A DNA stretch of 64,000 bases from Thiomicrorhabdus sp. ZW0627 (lineage in GTDB: Bacteria; Pseudomonadota; Gammaproteobacteria; Thiomicrospirales; Thiomicrospiraceae): positions 1,173,028 through 1,237,027 of the forward strand of contig NZ_JARUQR010000001.1 in the NCBI RefSeq assembly GCF_029767005.1, in the 5' to 3' direction. The translations under genes were made by a program, and so were the position numbers. This document shows, piece by piece, positions 48,036 to 56,617 of the stretch (positions are counted from its first letter, which is position 1; every line of letters starts with the position of its first letter). The notes beneath the pieces are model-generated. The model saw only the letters and a list, made by a program, of their open reading frames with translations, did not search any database and was not told the DNA's origin.

Positions 48036-50150
48036 TTATTTTTGTCGTTGATAACGTCGGAAGCCCAAGAATGCCAATGCAGACAACACAATAGCTGGCA
48101 GTATTGGATCAAATTTGGCATTTTCGGTAACGGTACAACCACCACTGGAACTGGATACCGCCTCACCAAGCCCCTCATAAGGATCTGTCGGCTCTACCGG
48201 CGCATCCGTTGTGGTCGCAACCGATGCGACAGCATTAGTGTTAGTTCCGTCTGATTCGTTCCATACTGCATACACGGTTAAACCATCCGGTGTCGGGCGT
48301 AACTGTGACTCAAAGCGAGATTTGGCGTCCGGATTCGCAACACGCACTACCGGCTCGTAAGTCGCTCCCTTATCGAAGGTACGGGTATAGAAAATATCCA
48401 AATCGACAGGATCCTCGATATGGGTCGCCACATTTGTCTGTGTTCCCCACGCAACAACAAATGCGTTTGAATTGTAGTTATCCGCTTCATTAGTGGAGGC
48501 AGGTGTCTTCACTAAACGAGGTTCACGTACGGTAATACTTTTACTCGGCAAATTCGATAGGTTTTTAGGATTGCTCCAAGTGCCTGTCGCACCGTCATAA
48601 TGACGCATCCAGAAATCGTAGTTAACTGTTGATGTGTAAGTTGCCAACGCCCAATCCGTTGTGTAGCTGTACCCTACATACAAATCATCACCAATAATGG
48701 CACCACGGTGCGCCATGGCATTTTCAATCTTGTTGGTTTCGGTCGTGTCGGATAAATTCGCCGACGTAGCCGTTGGCGTATTGCTACTCAAGTTAACGGC
48801 TGCCGCATTCGTCAATGTCGATGCTGTCGCATAATCGGATGTTGCACAGTTTGTATCCACCACAGGCTGCATGTTCGTTGCATCCACACCATTAAATGCC
48901 AAACGCGCCACGATATCGGAAGGTCCGCCCTGATCATACTTCCCTTCTTTCCAGAAGATCCCCATCTGCAAACCGCTTACGGTTCCAGGCGTCGCCTGGG
49001 GGACAAAACGCACACGACGGGCGTTTTCAGCGGGATTAGAAATGATGCACCCTATTTGCCCGGCCGCGCTACTTGGATTGGTTGTATAAGCAAAGTTGTG
49101 GTAACGAATAAATTTACCAGTATCCAAACCGTTAGAACCCTTGGTTTCTTCATAAGCGACAACAATTTTAGGCCCGACAAGTGCCACATTCGGACGGGTC
49201 GCCGAAGCCTGACCACCATCAATCGCGGAATCAGCCACAACTGCACCGTTCACATCTTTAATGACACCATGGTTCCCGGAAGCGGTACCGGTCAAATTAT
49301 CAGTCAGACGCGCTGCTGCTGTAAAACCGGTTGGTTTACCTTTTGTCGCATCGGTTACATTCAGTTCATTCGTCGTCGTCGCAAACCAAATATCCGTACC
49401 ATTAGAAGCCGTCGCTCCGGCAGCACCATCACCGGAACCTTCGGCTTCACCCAATTGCAACCCTAGAGGATCTTCCTGCCAGTTAATCACCGCCTTACCA
49501 ACCGAGTTCACTTTGCTGGAATCCTGCTTGGCATCACGCGAACCGTCGGACAACTGCACCGGTGTACTCCAGGAAGCCCCAGCGTTACCGGAGTAGGAAG
49601 CCCATGTACAACTAAAAGGTACTTCACGATTTATGCGCTCATAATACGTTACAGACCTCTGAGCTCCACCTGAACAGTATTTATCTGTCCAGGTCAGCAT
49701 TAAGTTGGAACCACCATTAGAAATGTTAGGCTTATCTGAATCACCCCAAAAAGCGGAAGGATCGCCATTATCCCCCTGCCAGTCTGTTGTCATACTGCTC
49801 AAAGTCGCCGTATTGGAAACGTTGACTGGAGCGCTCCAGTTCGATTCGACACTACAATCGACGGAGGCACTTGCACAAGTACGAACGAACACGTCTCTGG
49901 CAGCCCTTTCCTTATCACCTTTTACATCGTAGACAATTTTTGTCGAGTCGACTGCTTCACCAAACACGCTGATGAGCATTCCATTACCTAACCTGACCAG
50001 CTTAGTTTTGAAAGCGCTGCCCAAATCCGGAGACTGGGCATCCGATAAGCTAAACGGTGTACTGAAATCCAACTGTGTTCCTGCTGCATATACAACAGGA
50101 CTCGTCAGGGAAGCCGCCATAGCGACTAATAAATAATTCTTCGCAAACAT
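48036..50150 (-). CDS. Exported surface protein with C-terminal Gly-Gly-Cys sorting tail (choice-of-anchor O type)
   Basis: A 704-residue protein. Signal peptide about 1-22 (cleaved after VVYA). The body (about 25-650) is Asn/Thr/Ser-rich with repeats of SWSTPVQLS, NWSAPVNVS and TWSNPKNLS, like BNR/sialidase beta propellers; NWQEDPLGLQLGEAEG is typical of a group I know as choice-of-anchor O. The end is tripartite: SSSSGGC (Cys codon 48137-48135), KFDPILPAIVLSALAFLGF membrane helix and RRYQRQK. That is the architecture of JDVT/Synergist/MYXO-CTERM tails, where a CPBP-type enzyme cuts near the Cys and the protein ends up lipid-anchored. Function of the body unknown. Confidence 0.85.
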   Translation of the reverse strand: MFAKNYLLVAMAASLTSPVVYAAGTQLDFSTPFSLSDAQSPDLGSAFKTKLVRLGNGMLISVFGEAVDSTKIVYDVKGDKERAARDVFVRTCASASVDCSVESNWSAPVNVSNTATLSSMTTDWQGDNGDPSAFWGDSDKPNISNGGSNLMLTWTDKYCSGGAQRSVTYYERINREVPFSCTWASYSGNAGASWSTPVQLSDGSRDAKQDSSKVNSVGKAVINWQEDPLGLQLGEAEGSGDGAAGATASNGTDIWFATTTNELNVTDATKGKPTGFTAAARLTDNLTGTASGNHGVIKDVNGAVVADSAIDGGQASATRPNVALVGPKIVVAYEETKGSNGLDTGKFIRYHNFAYTTNPSSAAGQIGCIISNPAENARRVRFVPQATPGTVSGLQMGIFWKEGKYDQGGPSDIVARLAFNGVDATNMQPVVDTNCATSDYATASTLTNAAAVNLSSNTPTATSANLSDTTETNKIENAMAHRGAIIGDDLYVGYSYTTDWALATYTSTVNYDFWMRHYDGATGTWSNPKNLSNLPSKSITVREPRLVKTPASTNEADNYNSNAFVVAWGTQTNVATHIEDPVDLDIFYTRTFDKGATYEPVVRVANPDAKSRFESQLRPTPDGLTVYAVWNESDGTNTNAVASVATTTDAPVEPTDPYEGLGEAVSSSSGGCTVTENAKFDPILPAIVLSALAFLGFRRYQRQK

Positions 50151-50461
50151 GATGATCCTACCTCTTCCTTATTCAATAACATTTCGTACAAATACCACCC
50201 AAACTGTAAGTAAATCATACAGGCTTTAATATCCCCTTTTAGGGTGATTTATAGATAAGAACTTGATTGACATCATCTTTTCTAAAATTACTTAGAAATA
50301 TTATGGTATTAAACCAATCCGTTATTAAACACCTTTATCTTTACCCCACAGCCTATAAACAGATTCGATTATCAATATATCCATAAATTTTATCTATTTT
50401 TATTTATAAATAAAACTTATTACAATTCCATTCAACAAAACAAACCTTGCAAGAGAACACT
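50151..50461. other. 311-bp AT-rich divergent promoter region
   Basis: No gene. It separates the sorted-protein gene (minus) from the YeeE gene (plus). It holds an inverted repeat TTTCTAA (50279-50285) / TTAGAAA (50292-50298), the right 19-bp direct repeat (50404-50422) and many TATAAT-like hexamers. No riboswitch or RNA gene is recognised. Confidence 0.6.
50404..50422 (+). repeat. Right copy of the 19-bp direct repeat
   Basis: Identical to 47362-47380, same orientation, 3042 bp apart. It lies about 40-60 bp before the YeeE start. Confidence 0.75.
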
Positions 50462-51604
50462 ATGCAAATTACACAAAAGCACATTGCAACCACACTGCTC
50501 CTGCTCAGCCCGCTGATTCTTTTTACTATTAATCGTCAGCTACACTTAAACGGGTTGAACACATTCATCCTGATACTGATTGGTGGACTGCTTGGTGCGG
50601 CGTTGAACTATTTCCAATACGGTTTCAGCAGCAGCTTCCGCTCGTTACTTGACGAGAGAAAAACGGCTGGCATGCGTGCCATTATCTGGATGCTTGGCCT
50701 GGCCATACTCCTATTTGCCCCTTTGCTCGCAATCGAACAGTGGCAACAACAGACCTTCAACGGATTCATCCGAACACTGAGTCTTGCCATTCCAATCGGT
50801 GCTTTTGTATTTGGTATCGGCATGCAGATCGGTTGCGGCTGTACCTCAGGCACCCTCAACCGGGTCGGACAACTGCAACCGCTCTCTTTCACCACCCTGT
50901 TTTTCATGGTGATTGGCGGAACGCTGGCGGCCTACACCTTTTCTGATTGGCAGAGCCTGCCTGCGATTGAACCCTTTGCATTTCAGCAACAGTTTGGCTG
51001 GATAATCGGTCTGGGGCTACAGCTATTAATCTTGGCAGGACTCTATCTACTGCTTAAACGTCTGGAACACAGTCGCCACCAAACCGTCGAACCGCTTGTG
51101 GATAGAAGCCAGATAAAAACAACATTCCACCCTTTTCTTCTGGCGGCTCTTGGATTAGCTTTTCTGAACGCTGTGCTGGTACTGGTTTCCGGACAACCTT
51201 GGTCGATCAGTTCGATTTTTCCTTACTGGGGCAGCCGTCTGATTGACTTATTCGGCCTACCATTAGACTGGAGCTTTTGGGATTACAGCATGGAAAACAT
51301 GACGCGCATGAATCAAGGCATCTGGGAAAACACTGTCAGCCTGACTACGATGGGCGTGATTGCAGGTGCATTGATCGTGTCGGCCATTCGACCAAGAAGC
51401 AAAGTGCCTATCAGTTTCCGCGCAGTCATCGGAAGCATAATCGGCGGCACGATCATGGGGTTTGGAGCCGTCATGGCATCAGGTTGTAATATCGGGGCCT
51501 TCTTCAGCGGCATCGCTTCGGGCAGCGGACATGGATGGGTTTGGCTTGTGTTTGCCCTGTTCGGCAATATGATCGGCGTGAAAATCAGACGTTATTTAAC
51601 TTAA
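50462..51604 (+). CDS. YeeE/YedE-family (TsuA-like) sulfur transporter
   Basis: A 380-residue membrane protein with about ten helices in two related halves. Conserved Cys motifs GCGCTSGTLNR (first half) and ASGCNIGAFFSG (second half) are those that pass thiosulfate in YeeE; E. coli YeeE imports thiosulfate with help of YeeD. No TusA/YeeD-like gene is adjacent. ATG at 50462 with AAGAG upstream is preferred over TTG at 50447. In a sulfur oxidiser this may handle thiosulfate or other sulfur species, but the substrate is an inference. Confidence 0.9.
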   Translation: MQITQKHIATTLLLLSPLILFTINRQLHLNGLNTFILILIGGLLGAALNYFQYGFSSSFRSLLDERKTAGMRAIIWMLGLAILLFAPLLAIEQWQQQTFNGFIRTLSLAIPIGAFVFGIGMQIGCGCTSGTLNRVGQLQPLSFTTLFFMVIGGTLAAYTFSDWQSLPAIEPFAFQQQFGWIIGLGLQLLILAGLYLLLKRLEHSRHQTVEPLVDRSQIKTTFHPFLLAALGLAFLNAVLVLVSGQPWSISSIFPYWGSRLIDLFGLPLDWSFWDYSMENMTRMNQGIWENTVSLTTMGVIAGALIVSAIRPRSKVPISFRAVIGSIIGGTIMGFGAVMASGCNIGAFFSGIASGSGHGWVWLVFALFGNMIGVKIRRYLT

Positions 51605-51653
51605 CAGGCCTGTTCAATATTCTATCGAAACCGGGACCTAATCAAGCTGGTCA

Positions 51654-52274
51654 TCAAACGTGACCGGCTCCATTCTTATACTTTTGAAAAAGCGAATCCA
51701 ACTCATAATCATCAATTTGATGACCATCGAGTTTGAATGTACCGAATCCTTTCCATCCAAACAGCTTGGCTAATAACGCAGACGGAAATTTTTCTAACGA
51801 CGAATTATAGATTTGAGCATGGCGGTTAAAGCGAGTACAACACGCCACGACCTCACTCTCCAACTTTCGTATTTGTTTGATAAGCGGCTCAACCGTATCT
51901 AAGGCGTCCGATTCGACTTTTTCCTCAGCCAAAGCCAACAACTTTTTCAAAGCCGACTGAAAGTGACTTTCGGCATTCCCTAAATCACCAACATGTTCAG
52001 GATCTTTCATTGCTTCAGAAACCAAAAGACGGGCTTTTGCCAACTTAGTGAACAAGGCTTGCTCATTTAGCTGATATTTTTGCACGGCGATCACCAGCTT
52101 GGGCACTTCCTGGTCCCTTTGCTTAAACAGCGCATCCAGAGCAGAAAAAGAAAGCTGAACATCTCGTCTAAAGCGCCTCACACTACTGTACGAGCTCAAC
52201 ACATACAGGCTGACAATAAACAAGACACTCAACACCAACCAGTCAACCCAAAAGGAACTTGTAAAGTCAAACAT
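51654..52274 (-). CDS. LemA family protein
   Basis: A 206-residue protein with one N-terminal membrane helix (about 8-28) and the LemA helical bundle: YNSSLEKFPSALLAKLFGWKG is the LemA signature (YN, FP, A..fgf), and the first helix of the bundle reads VQLSFSALDALFKQRDQEVPKLV. The domain is thought to lie outside the cytoplasm. Function unknown; often a neighbour of TPM or Zn-protease genes, but not here. ATG at 52274 is preferred over an earlier in-frame GTG. Confidence 0.85.
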   Translation of the reverse strand: MFDFTSSFWVDWLVLSVLFIVSLYVLSSYSSVRRFRRDVQLSFSALDALFKQRDQEVPKLVIAVQKYQLNEQALFTKLAKARLLVSEAMKDPEHVGDLGNAESHFQSALKKLLALAEEKVESDALDTVEPLIKQIRKLESEVVACCTRFNRHAQIYNSSLEKFPSALLAKLFGWKGFGTFKLDGHQIDDYELDSLFQKYKNGAGHV

Positions 52275-52355
52275 CACACACACCTAAATTTGCCTAAACA
52301 CATAATAGGCATTATTGCCTATAAGAATAAAGAAAACAAGCGAATGTGATTTAAC

Positions 52356-53558
52356 TTAAGACCCTAAGGATGCACCCTTTGAATCAGGTGAAATTCGACC
52401 GGCCAACGCTCCGGCAATAACGACAAAAACGGCGGCTGCGAACAGGCAAGCCTCCATCCCGGCGACTTGATAAACATAACCGGACAATAAGGTTCCAGTC
52501 AAGCGACCTCCCGCATTCGCCATATAGTAAAACCCGACATCTTTGGAAGTGCCGTCGGCATCGGCATAAGAAACGATCAAATAGGAGTGGACGGCGGAAT
52601 TCAATGCAAAGGCCACCGCAAACAACAACAGCCCAGTCAGCAGAATCCATTCAGGCTCGTAACTCAGAGTCACCCCCATCACAAAAGGAATGGTCGCCAA
52701 TGCGAATGCCAACAACATGGCAGTGCGTGATGTCGGCGGATGCGGGCTTTTGCTGCCGGTAATCTTGGGAGCACTGGCCTGAATGAATCCATACCCGATG
52801 ACCCATAGGGCAAGATAGGCGCCGATTTCAGTCTCTTCCCATCCCAAAACGCCCGCCAGATAAACGGGCAAAGCCACCACAAACCAAATATCACGAGCAC
52901 CGAATAGAAAGAAGCGTGCTGCAGATAAACCGTTGACTGCCGGGCTTTTGGAGAAAATCTCGCTGAATTTCGGTTTATTTTTGGCTTTACCGAGATTGTT
53001 ATCAAGCAACAGAACCGATACCGCTAATGCGAGAATCAGTAGGCCCGCCAAGATATACAACGAGTTTTCAAACCCAAAGGCCGACAGAAGGAAGGCTCCT
53101 AGAAAAAAGCCCACACCCTTGAGCGCATTTTTAGAGCCGGTCAACAACGCCACCCAGCGATAGAGCTTACCTTCGGCGTCCGAAGCCAGACTCTTGATAC
53201 TGCTTTTCGCGCTCATCTTATTGAGATCTTTTGCGATGCCTGACAGTGCCTGGGCAATCATCACATAAGCGACCGTCAGCCATTCCGGGTTAACCGTCAA
53301 CATCATCAAAGCACCGATTTGCAACGCCAAACCGACATCCATGGTAAGCTTCAAGCCCATCTTGGCACCGAGCCAACCACCAATCAAATTGGTGACAATG
53401 CCAAAAAATTCATACAAAACAAACAGCATGGCAATTTCGAACGGGCTGAACCCCTGCTGATAGAAAAACAGAAGTACCAACATACGTAAGGCGCCGTCGG
53501 TCAATGTAAAAGCCCAATAATTAGCGGTTACAATCGCATATTGCTGAATAGGGTTCAT
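52356..53558 (-). CDS. arsJ: Organoarsenical efflux MFS transporter ArsJ
   Basis: A 400-residue MFS protein with 12 predicted helices. N-terminal NYWAFTLTDGALRMLVLLFF and ALSGIAKDLNKMSAKSSIK match ArsJ. ArsJ pumps out 1-arseno-3-phosphoglycerate, made when GAPDH uses arsenate in place of phosphate, and so detoxifies As(V). The GAPDH gene lies 88 bp upstream on the same strand and an ArsR regulator before that, the standard ArsJ context. Ribosome site GGAAGAACAG. Confidence 0.92.
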   Translation of the reverse strand: MNPIQQYAIVTANYWAFTLTDGALRMLVLLFFYQQGFSPFEIAMLFVLYEFFGIVTNLIGGWLGAKMGLKLTMDVGLALQIGALMMLTVNPEWLTVAYVMIAQALSGIAKDLNKMSAKSSIKSLASDAEGKLYRWVALLTGSKNALKGVGFFLGAFLLSAFGFENSLYILAGLLILALAVSVLLLDNNLGKAKNKPKFSEIFSKSPAVNGLSAARFFLFGARDIWFVVALPVYLAGVLGWEETEIGAYLALWVIGYGFIQASAPKITGSKSPHPPTSRTAMLLAFALATIPFVMGVTLSYEPEWILLTGLLLFAVAFALNSAVHSYLIVSYADADGTSKDVGFYYMANAGGRLTGTLLSGYVYQVAGMEACLFAAAVFVVIAGALAGRISPDSKGASLGS

Positions 53559-53646
53559 CGCTGTTCTTCCACTTTAAAACTCAACAGGCCTGTTCAGAAT
53601 TCCGAATTCAATTCGAAACACCACACAACAAGTCACTTACCCCGAC

Positions 53647-54666
53647 TTATCCCAATAGCTTGCGGTTCAACTTGGCCACTTTCATCGCCAGTTCCATCAT
53701 GCGTGCGACATAGCCGATCTCATTGTCGTACCAAGCCAACACTTTCACCTGAGTCCCGTCGACAACCATGGTGGAAAGTGCATCAATCACGGAGGAGCAA
53801 GTCTCCCCCTCGTAATCCACCGACACCAACGGGCGCTCCTCATAACCGAGAATATCTTTCAGGTAGGTTTCCGATGCCGTCTTGAACAGGTCGTTCACTT
53901 CATCGACCGTGGTTTTACGTTCCATTTCCAGCACCAGATCGGTCAAGGAAGCATTCATGAGCGGAACACGCACCGCCAAACCGTTCAAGCGACCGTTTAA
54001 TTCTGGGAAAATAGTACCGATCGCCTTGGCCGAACCGGTTGAAGTCGGAATCAGCGATTCGAAACTGGCGCGTGCACGTCGCAGATCTTTATGGCCGTGA
54101 TCAACCACTTTCTGGGTATTGGTCCGGTCGTGCATGGTTGTGATCATGCCGTGTTTGATTCCGATCTGTTCCTGAAGAACTTTGATCACCGGTGCGATGC
54201 AGTTGGTGGTACAGGACGCGGAAGTGATAATCGGGTCTTCTCCAGCCACGAATATGTCGTCATTGATGCCCATCACGATGTTCTTGATGCCTTCGCTCAT
54301 CGGCGCGGCAACGATCACCTGCTTAACCCCTTGCTCAAGATACGGCTGCAGACTTTCCTGGGTACGAAATTTACCGGTCGCCTCGATTACGACATCGACT
54401 CCCAAACTGGCCCAGTCGGTATCGGCAATCTGTGCATTTTGAGAATAGCCGATCACCTGATCGTTGATCATGATCTGGTCGGCATACTCGGTCGCCTGGT
54501 GATGCCAACGTCCATGGGCGGAATCGAAATTCAACAGGTGCGCCGAACCGTAAGCATCCGTAGCGATTTCATTAATGTGTACAAATTCAATTTCCGGCCA
54601 GTCGTAAGCGACTCTTAGGGCCAAACGCCCCATTCTTCCAAATCCGTTAATGGCGACTTTGATCAT
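53647..54666 (-). CDS. ArsJ-associated glyceraldehyde-3-phosphate dehydrogenase
   Basis: A 339-residue type I GAPDH. Rossmann motif [13 protein letters not shown], catalytic Cys in [12 protein letters not shown], catalytic His in [21 protein letters not shown] and WYDNEIGY close to the end. In this context it is the arsenate-using isoenzyme that makes 1-arseno-3-phosphoglycerate for ArsJ. It may also serve glycolysis if it is the only GAPDH, which the window cannot show. The Asp/Asn after the dinucleotide fold is of NAD type (HINEIATD). Own promoter region upstream, with a motif shared with the arsR promoter. Confidence 0.92.
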   Translation of the reverse strand: MIKVAINGFGRMGRLALRVAYDWPEIEFVHINEIATDAYGSAHLLNFDSAHGRWHHQATEYADQIMINDQVIGYSQNAQIADTDWASLGVDVVIEATGKFRTQESLQPYLEQGVKQVIVAAPMSEGIKNIVMGINDDIFVAGEDPIITSASCTTNCIAPVIKVLQEQIGIKHGMITTMHDRTNTQKVVDHGHKDLRRARASFESLIPTSTGSAKAIGTIFPELNGRLNGLAVRVPLMNASLTDLVLEMERKTTVDEVNDLFKTASETYLKDILGYEERPLVSVDYEGETCSSVIDALSTMVVDGTQVKVLAWYDNEIGYVARMMELAMKVAKLNRKLLG

Positions 54667-54680
54667 GATGTCGGTCTCTC

Positions 54681-54710
54681 AATATAGTTTGCAGTCAATA
54701 TATTTGCCAA
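54681..54710 (-). promoter_or_regulatory. Promoter of gapdh-arsJ with candidate ArsR half-site
   Basis: Minus strand: TTGGCA (54710-54705), 18-base spacer, TATATT (54686-54681). The motif TAGTTTGCAGT (plus strand 54685-54695) overlaps the -10 and recurs in the arsR promoter region. An inverted repeat GATATT / AATATC (54715-54736) lies just upstream of the -35. Confidence 0.45.
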
Positions 54711-54779
54711 GGCAGATATTAAAAATTATAAATATCATCCGTTTCGGTTAGATGAAACAAATATGACAATTCAATCCGT

Positions 54780-55118
54780 CTAGCACAAAGTGCAATCCAA
54801 CTTAGTAAGATCGTCTTTAAGTTGCGGGTCTTGCAGGGAATTACTCTTGAGCTCATTCAGAATGGCACGCTCCATCGCCGGCAGCTGATTATGCAATGAA
54901 TAGTGCATCCAAACCCTATCTCGACGGGACTGCACAATTTCAGCCTTTCTCAAATAAGCCAAATGGCGGGAAACGACACTTTGAGGCACATCCAAAACGT
55001 CCATCAAAGAACACACACAGATTTCATTTTCCGAGTGCAACAACAAGTTAAGGATGCGTAACCGAACCGGTTCAGACAACGCTTTAAAAAATCGGGCATT
55101 TTGCTGTAATTGAGACAT
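54780..55118 (-). CDS. arsR: ArsR/SmtB-family arsenic-responsive repressor
   Basis: A 112-residue winged helix repressor: DVPQSVVSRHLAYLRKAEIVQSRRDRVWMHYSL. The arsenite site Cys-Val-Cys is in ENEICVCSLMDVL at the start of helix alpha3, as in E. coli-type ArsR, and C-terminal cysteines (DCTLC) could add ligands. It should leave DNA when As(III) binds. Transcribed toward gapdh-arsJ with 113 bp between, so it may be in the same unit or have a separate one. Confidence 0.92.
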   Translation of the reverse strand: MSQLQQNARFFKALSEPVRLRILNLLLHSENEICVCSLMDVLDVPQSVVSRHLAYLRKAEIVQSRRDRVWMHYSLHNQLPAMERAILNELKSNSLQDPQLKDDLTKLDCTLC

Positions 55119-55155
55119 AGATACGATTCAGTTTTCCGTTTGATAGTTACATTAC

Positions 55156-55177
55156 ACTGCAAACTAAAAGAGTTTGC
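55156..55177. promoter_or_regulatory. Candidate ArsR operator in the arsR-mqo gap
   Basis: GCAAACT (55159-55165) and AGTTTGC (55171-55177) form a perfect 7-bp dyad with 5-base spacer, and ACTGCAAACTA (55156-55166) is the exact complement of the motif at 54685-54695. It is 38-59 bp from the arsR start. Confidence 0.45.
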
Positions 55178-55247
55178 TGAATAAAAATCAAATAATTTTA
55201 TATAATACCCCAATTAAACAATCACGTTAGTAAGTAGAGTTGCGTAG

Positions 55248-56600
55248 ATGAAGAATCGAGTGTTTGACGTCGTCATTGTCGGGGGTGGAATTTCCGGTTG
55301 TGCCCTGACCTATATCCTATCGAAATACAGCGATGTAAAGTCGATTGCCGTGCTGGAAAAATACGGTTCGCTCGCGCCGCTTAACTCGAACGCACGCAGT
55401 AACAGCCAAACTCTACACTGCGGCGACATCGAAACCAACTACACGCTTGAGAAAGCCGTTATCGTCAAACGTCAGGCAAACATGCTGGTTCGCTATGCCG
55501 ATCAGGTCGAAAAGAACGACTTCATCTACAAATTCCCGAAAATGATTCTTGCGGTCGGAGAAGACGAGTGCGAACGTCTTGAAGAACGCCACCACAAATT
55601 CGCCGAAGCTTTCCCTTACATGGAACTGTGGGATGAAAAGCGCATCGCCGAAGTGGAGCCGAGCGTCGCATTGGTCGATGGCAAACCACGCCCTGAAAAA
55701 ATCCTGGCTTCCGGCTGTACCGACGAGTACTCGGCGGTAAACTACGGCAATCTGTCCAAGTCATTCATCAACAGCGCTCGTAAAAGCAACAAGGAAATCA
55801 ACGTCTCCTTGGGTACCCAGGTCGAAAAAATCCAGCGTTTTGACGACCACTACGAACTGACCACGCCACAAGGAACCTTTCTGGCGCATTTCGTCGTCGT
55901 TTCCGCCGGTGCCCACAGCCTGTTGCTGGCCAACCAGCTCGGCCACGGACTGGACATGTCGATCTTGCCGATGGCGGGAAGCTTCTACTATGTGCCTAAA
56001 ATGCTGAACGGTAAAGTCTATACCATGCAAAACGACAAGCTGCCGTTTGCCGCACTGCACGGTGACCCGGACTTGGTCGAACTGGAAAAAACCCGTTTGG
56101 GGCCGACGGCTTTGGTACTTCCGAAACTGGAACGCTATACAGGCGGAACCTATTGGGATTTCTGGAAGAGTCTGAAGCTCGACTTCAAGGTATTGAAAGT
56201 CTTCTGGGATCTGATGAAAGACAGCACCATCCGCAACTACATCTTCCGCAACTTTGCGTTTGAAATTCCTTGGCTGCGCCGTAAACTGTTCGCCAAAGAC
56301 GCCCAGAAAATCATTCCGGGGCTAAAGGCCGAAGATTTGGAATACGCTTCCGGCATCGGCGGTCTGCGCCCACAGGTTATTGATAAAACCACCATGCAGC
56401 TCAAACTGGGCGAGGCCAGCATCGTACCTGAAAACGAAAATCTGATCTTCAACATGACTCCTTCACCGGGCGCCACGACTTGTCTCGGTAATGCCTATCG
56501 CGACGCACAGATTGTAGCTGAGCGTCTCGGCATTAATCTGGATAAAGAACAACTGGTCAACGACCTGCTTGATGGTGAAGACCTACTGTTTTTCAAATAA
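55248..56600 (+). CDS. mqo: Malate:quinone oxidoreductase-type FAD protein
   Basis: A 450-residue FAD enzyme. Dinucleotide motif VVIVGGGISGCALTYIL, then NSNARSNSQTLHCGDIETNYTLEKA, which is typical of the Mqo branch found in epsilonproteobacteria and sulfur-oxidising gammaproteobacteria, and the C-terminal FAD loop PSPGATTCLGNAYRDA. Mqo oxidises malate to oxaloacetate and passes electrons to quinone at the membrane, replacing Mdh in the TCA route. Related 2-hydroxyacid oxidases cannot be excluded. It is followed at 17 bp by the COG0523 gene. Confidence 0.8.
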   Translation: MKNRVFDVVIVGGGISGCALTYILSKYSDVKSIAVLEKYGSLAPLNSNARSNSQTLHCGDIETNYTLEKAVIVKRQANMLVRYADQVEKNDFIYKFPKMILAVGEDECERLEERHHKFAEAFPYMELWDEKRIAEVEPSVALVDGKPRPEKILASGCTDEYSAVNYGNLSKSFINSARKSNKEINVSLGTQVEKIQRFDDHYELTTPQGTFLAHFVVVSAGAHSLLLANQLGHGLDMSILPMAGSFYYVPKMLNGKVYTMQNDKLPFAALHGDPDLVELEKTRLGPTALVLPKLERYTGGTYWDFWKSLKLDFKVLKVFWDLMKDSTIRNYIFRNFAFEIPWLRRKLFAKDAQKIIPGLKAEDLEYASGIGGLRPQVIDKTTMQLKLGEASIVPENENLIFNMTPSPGATTCLGNAYRDAQIVAERLGINLDKEQLVNDLLDGEDLLFFK

Positions 56601-56617
56601 CTTCCAGCAGGCAGAAC

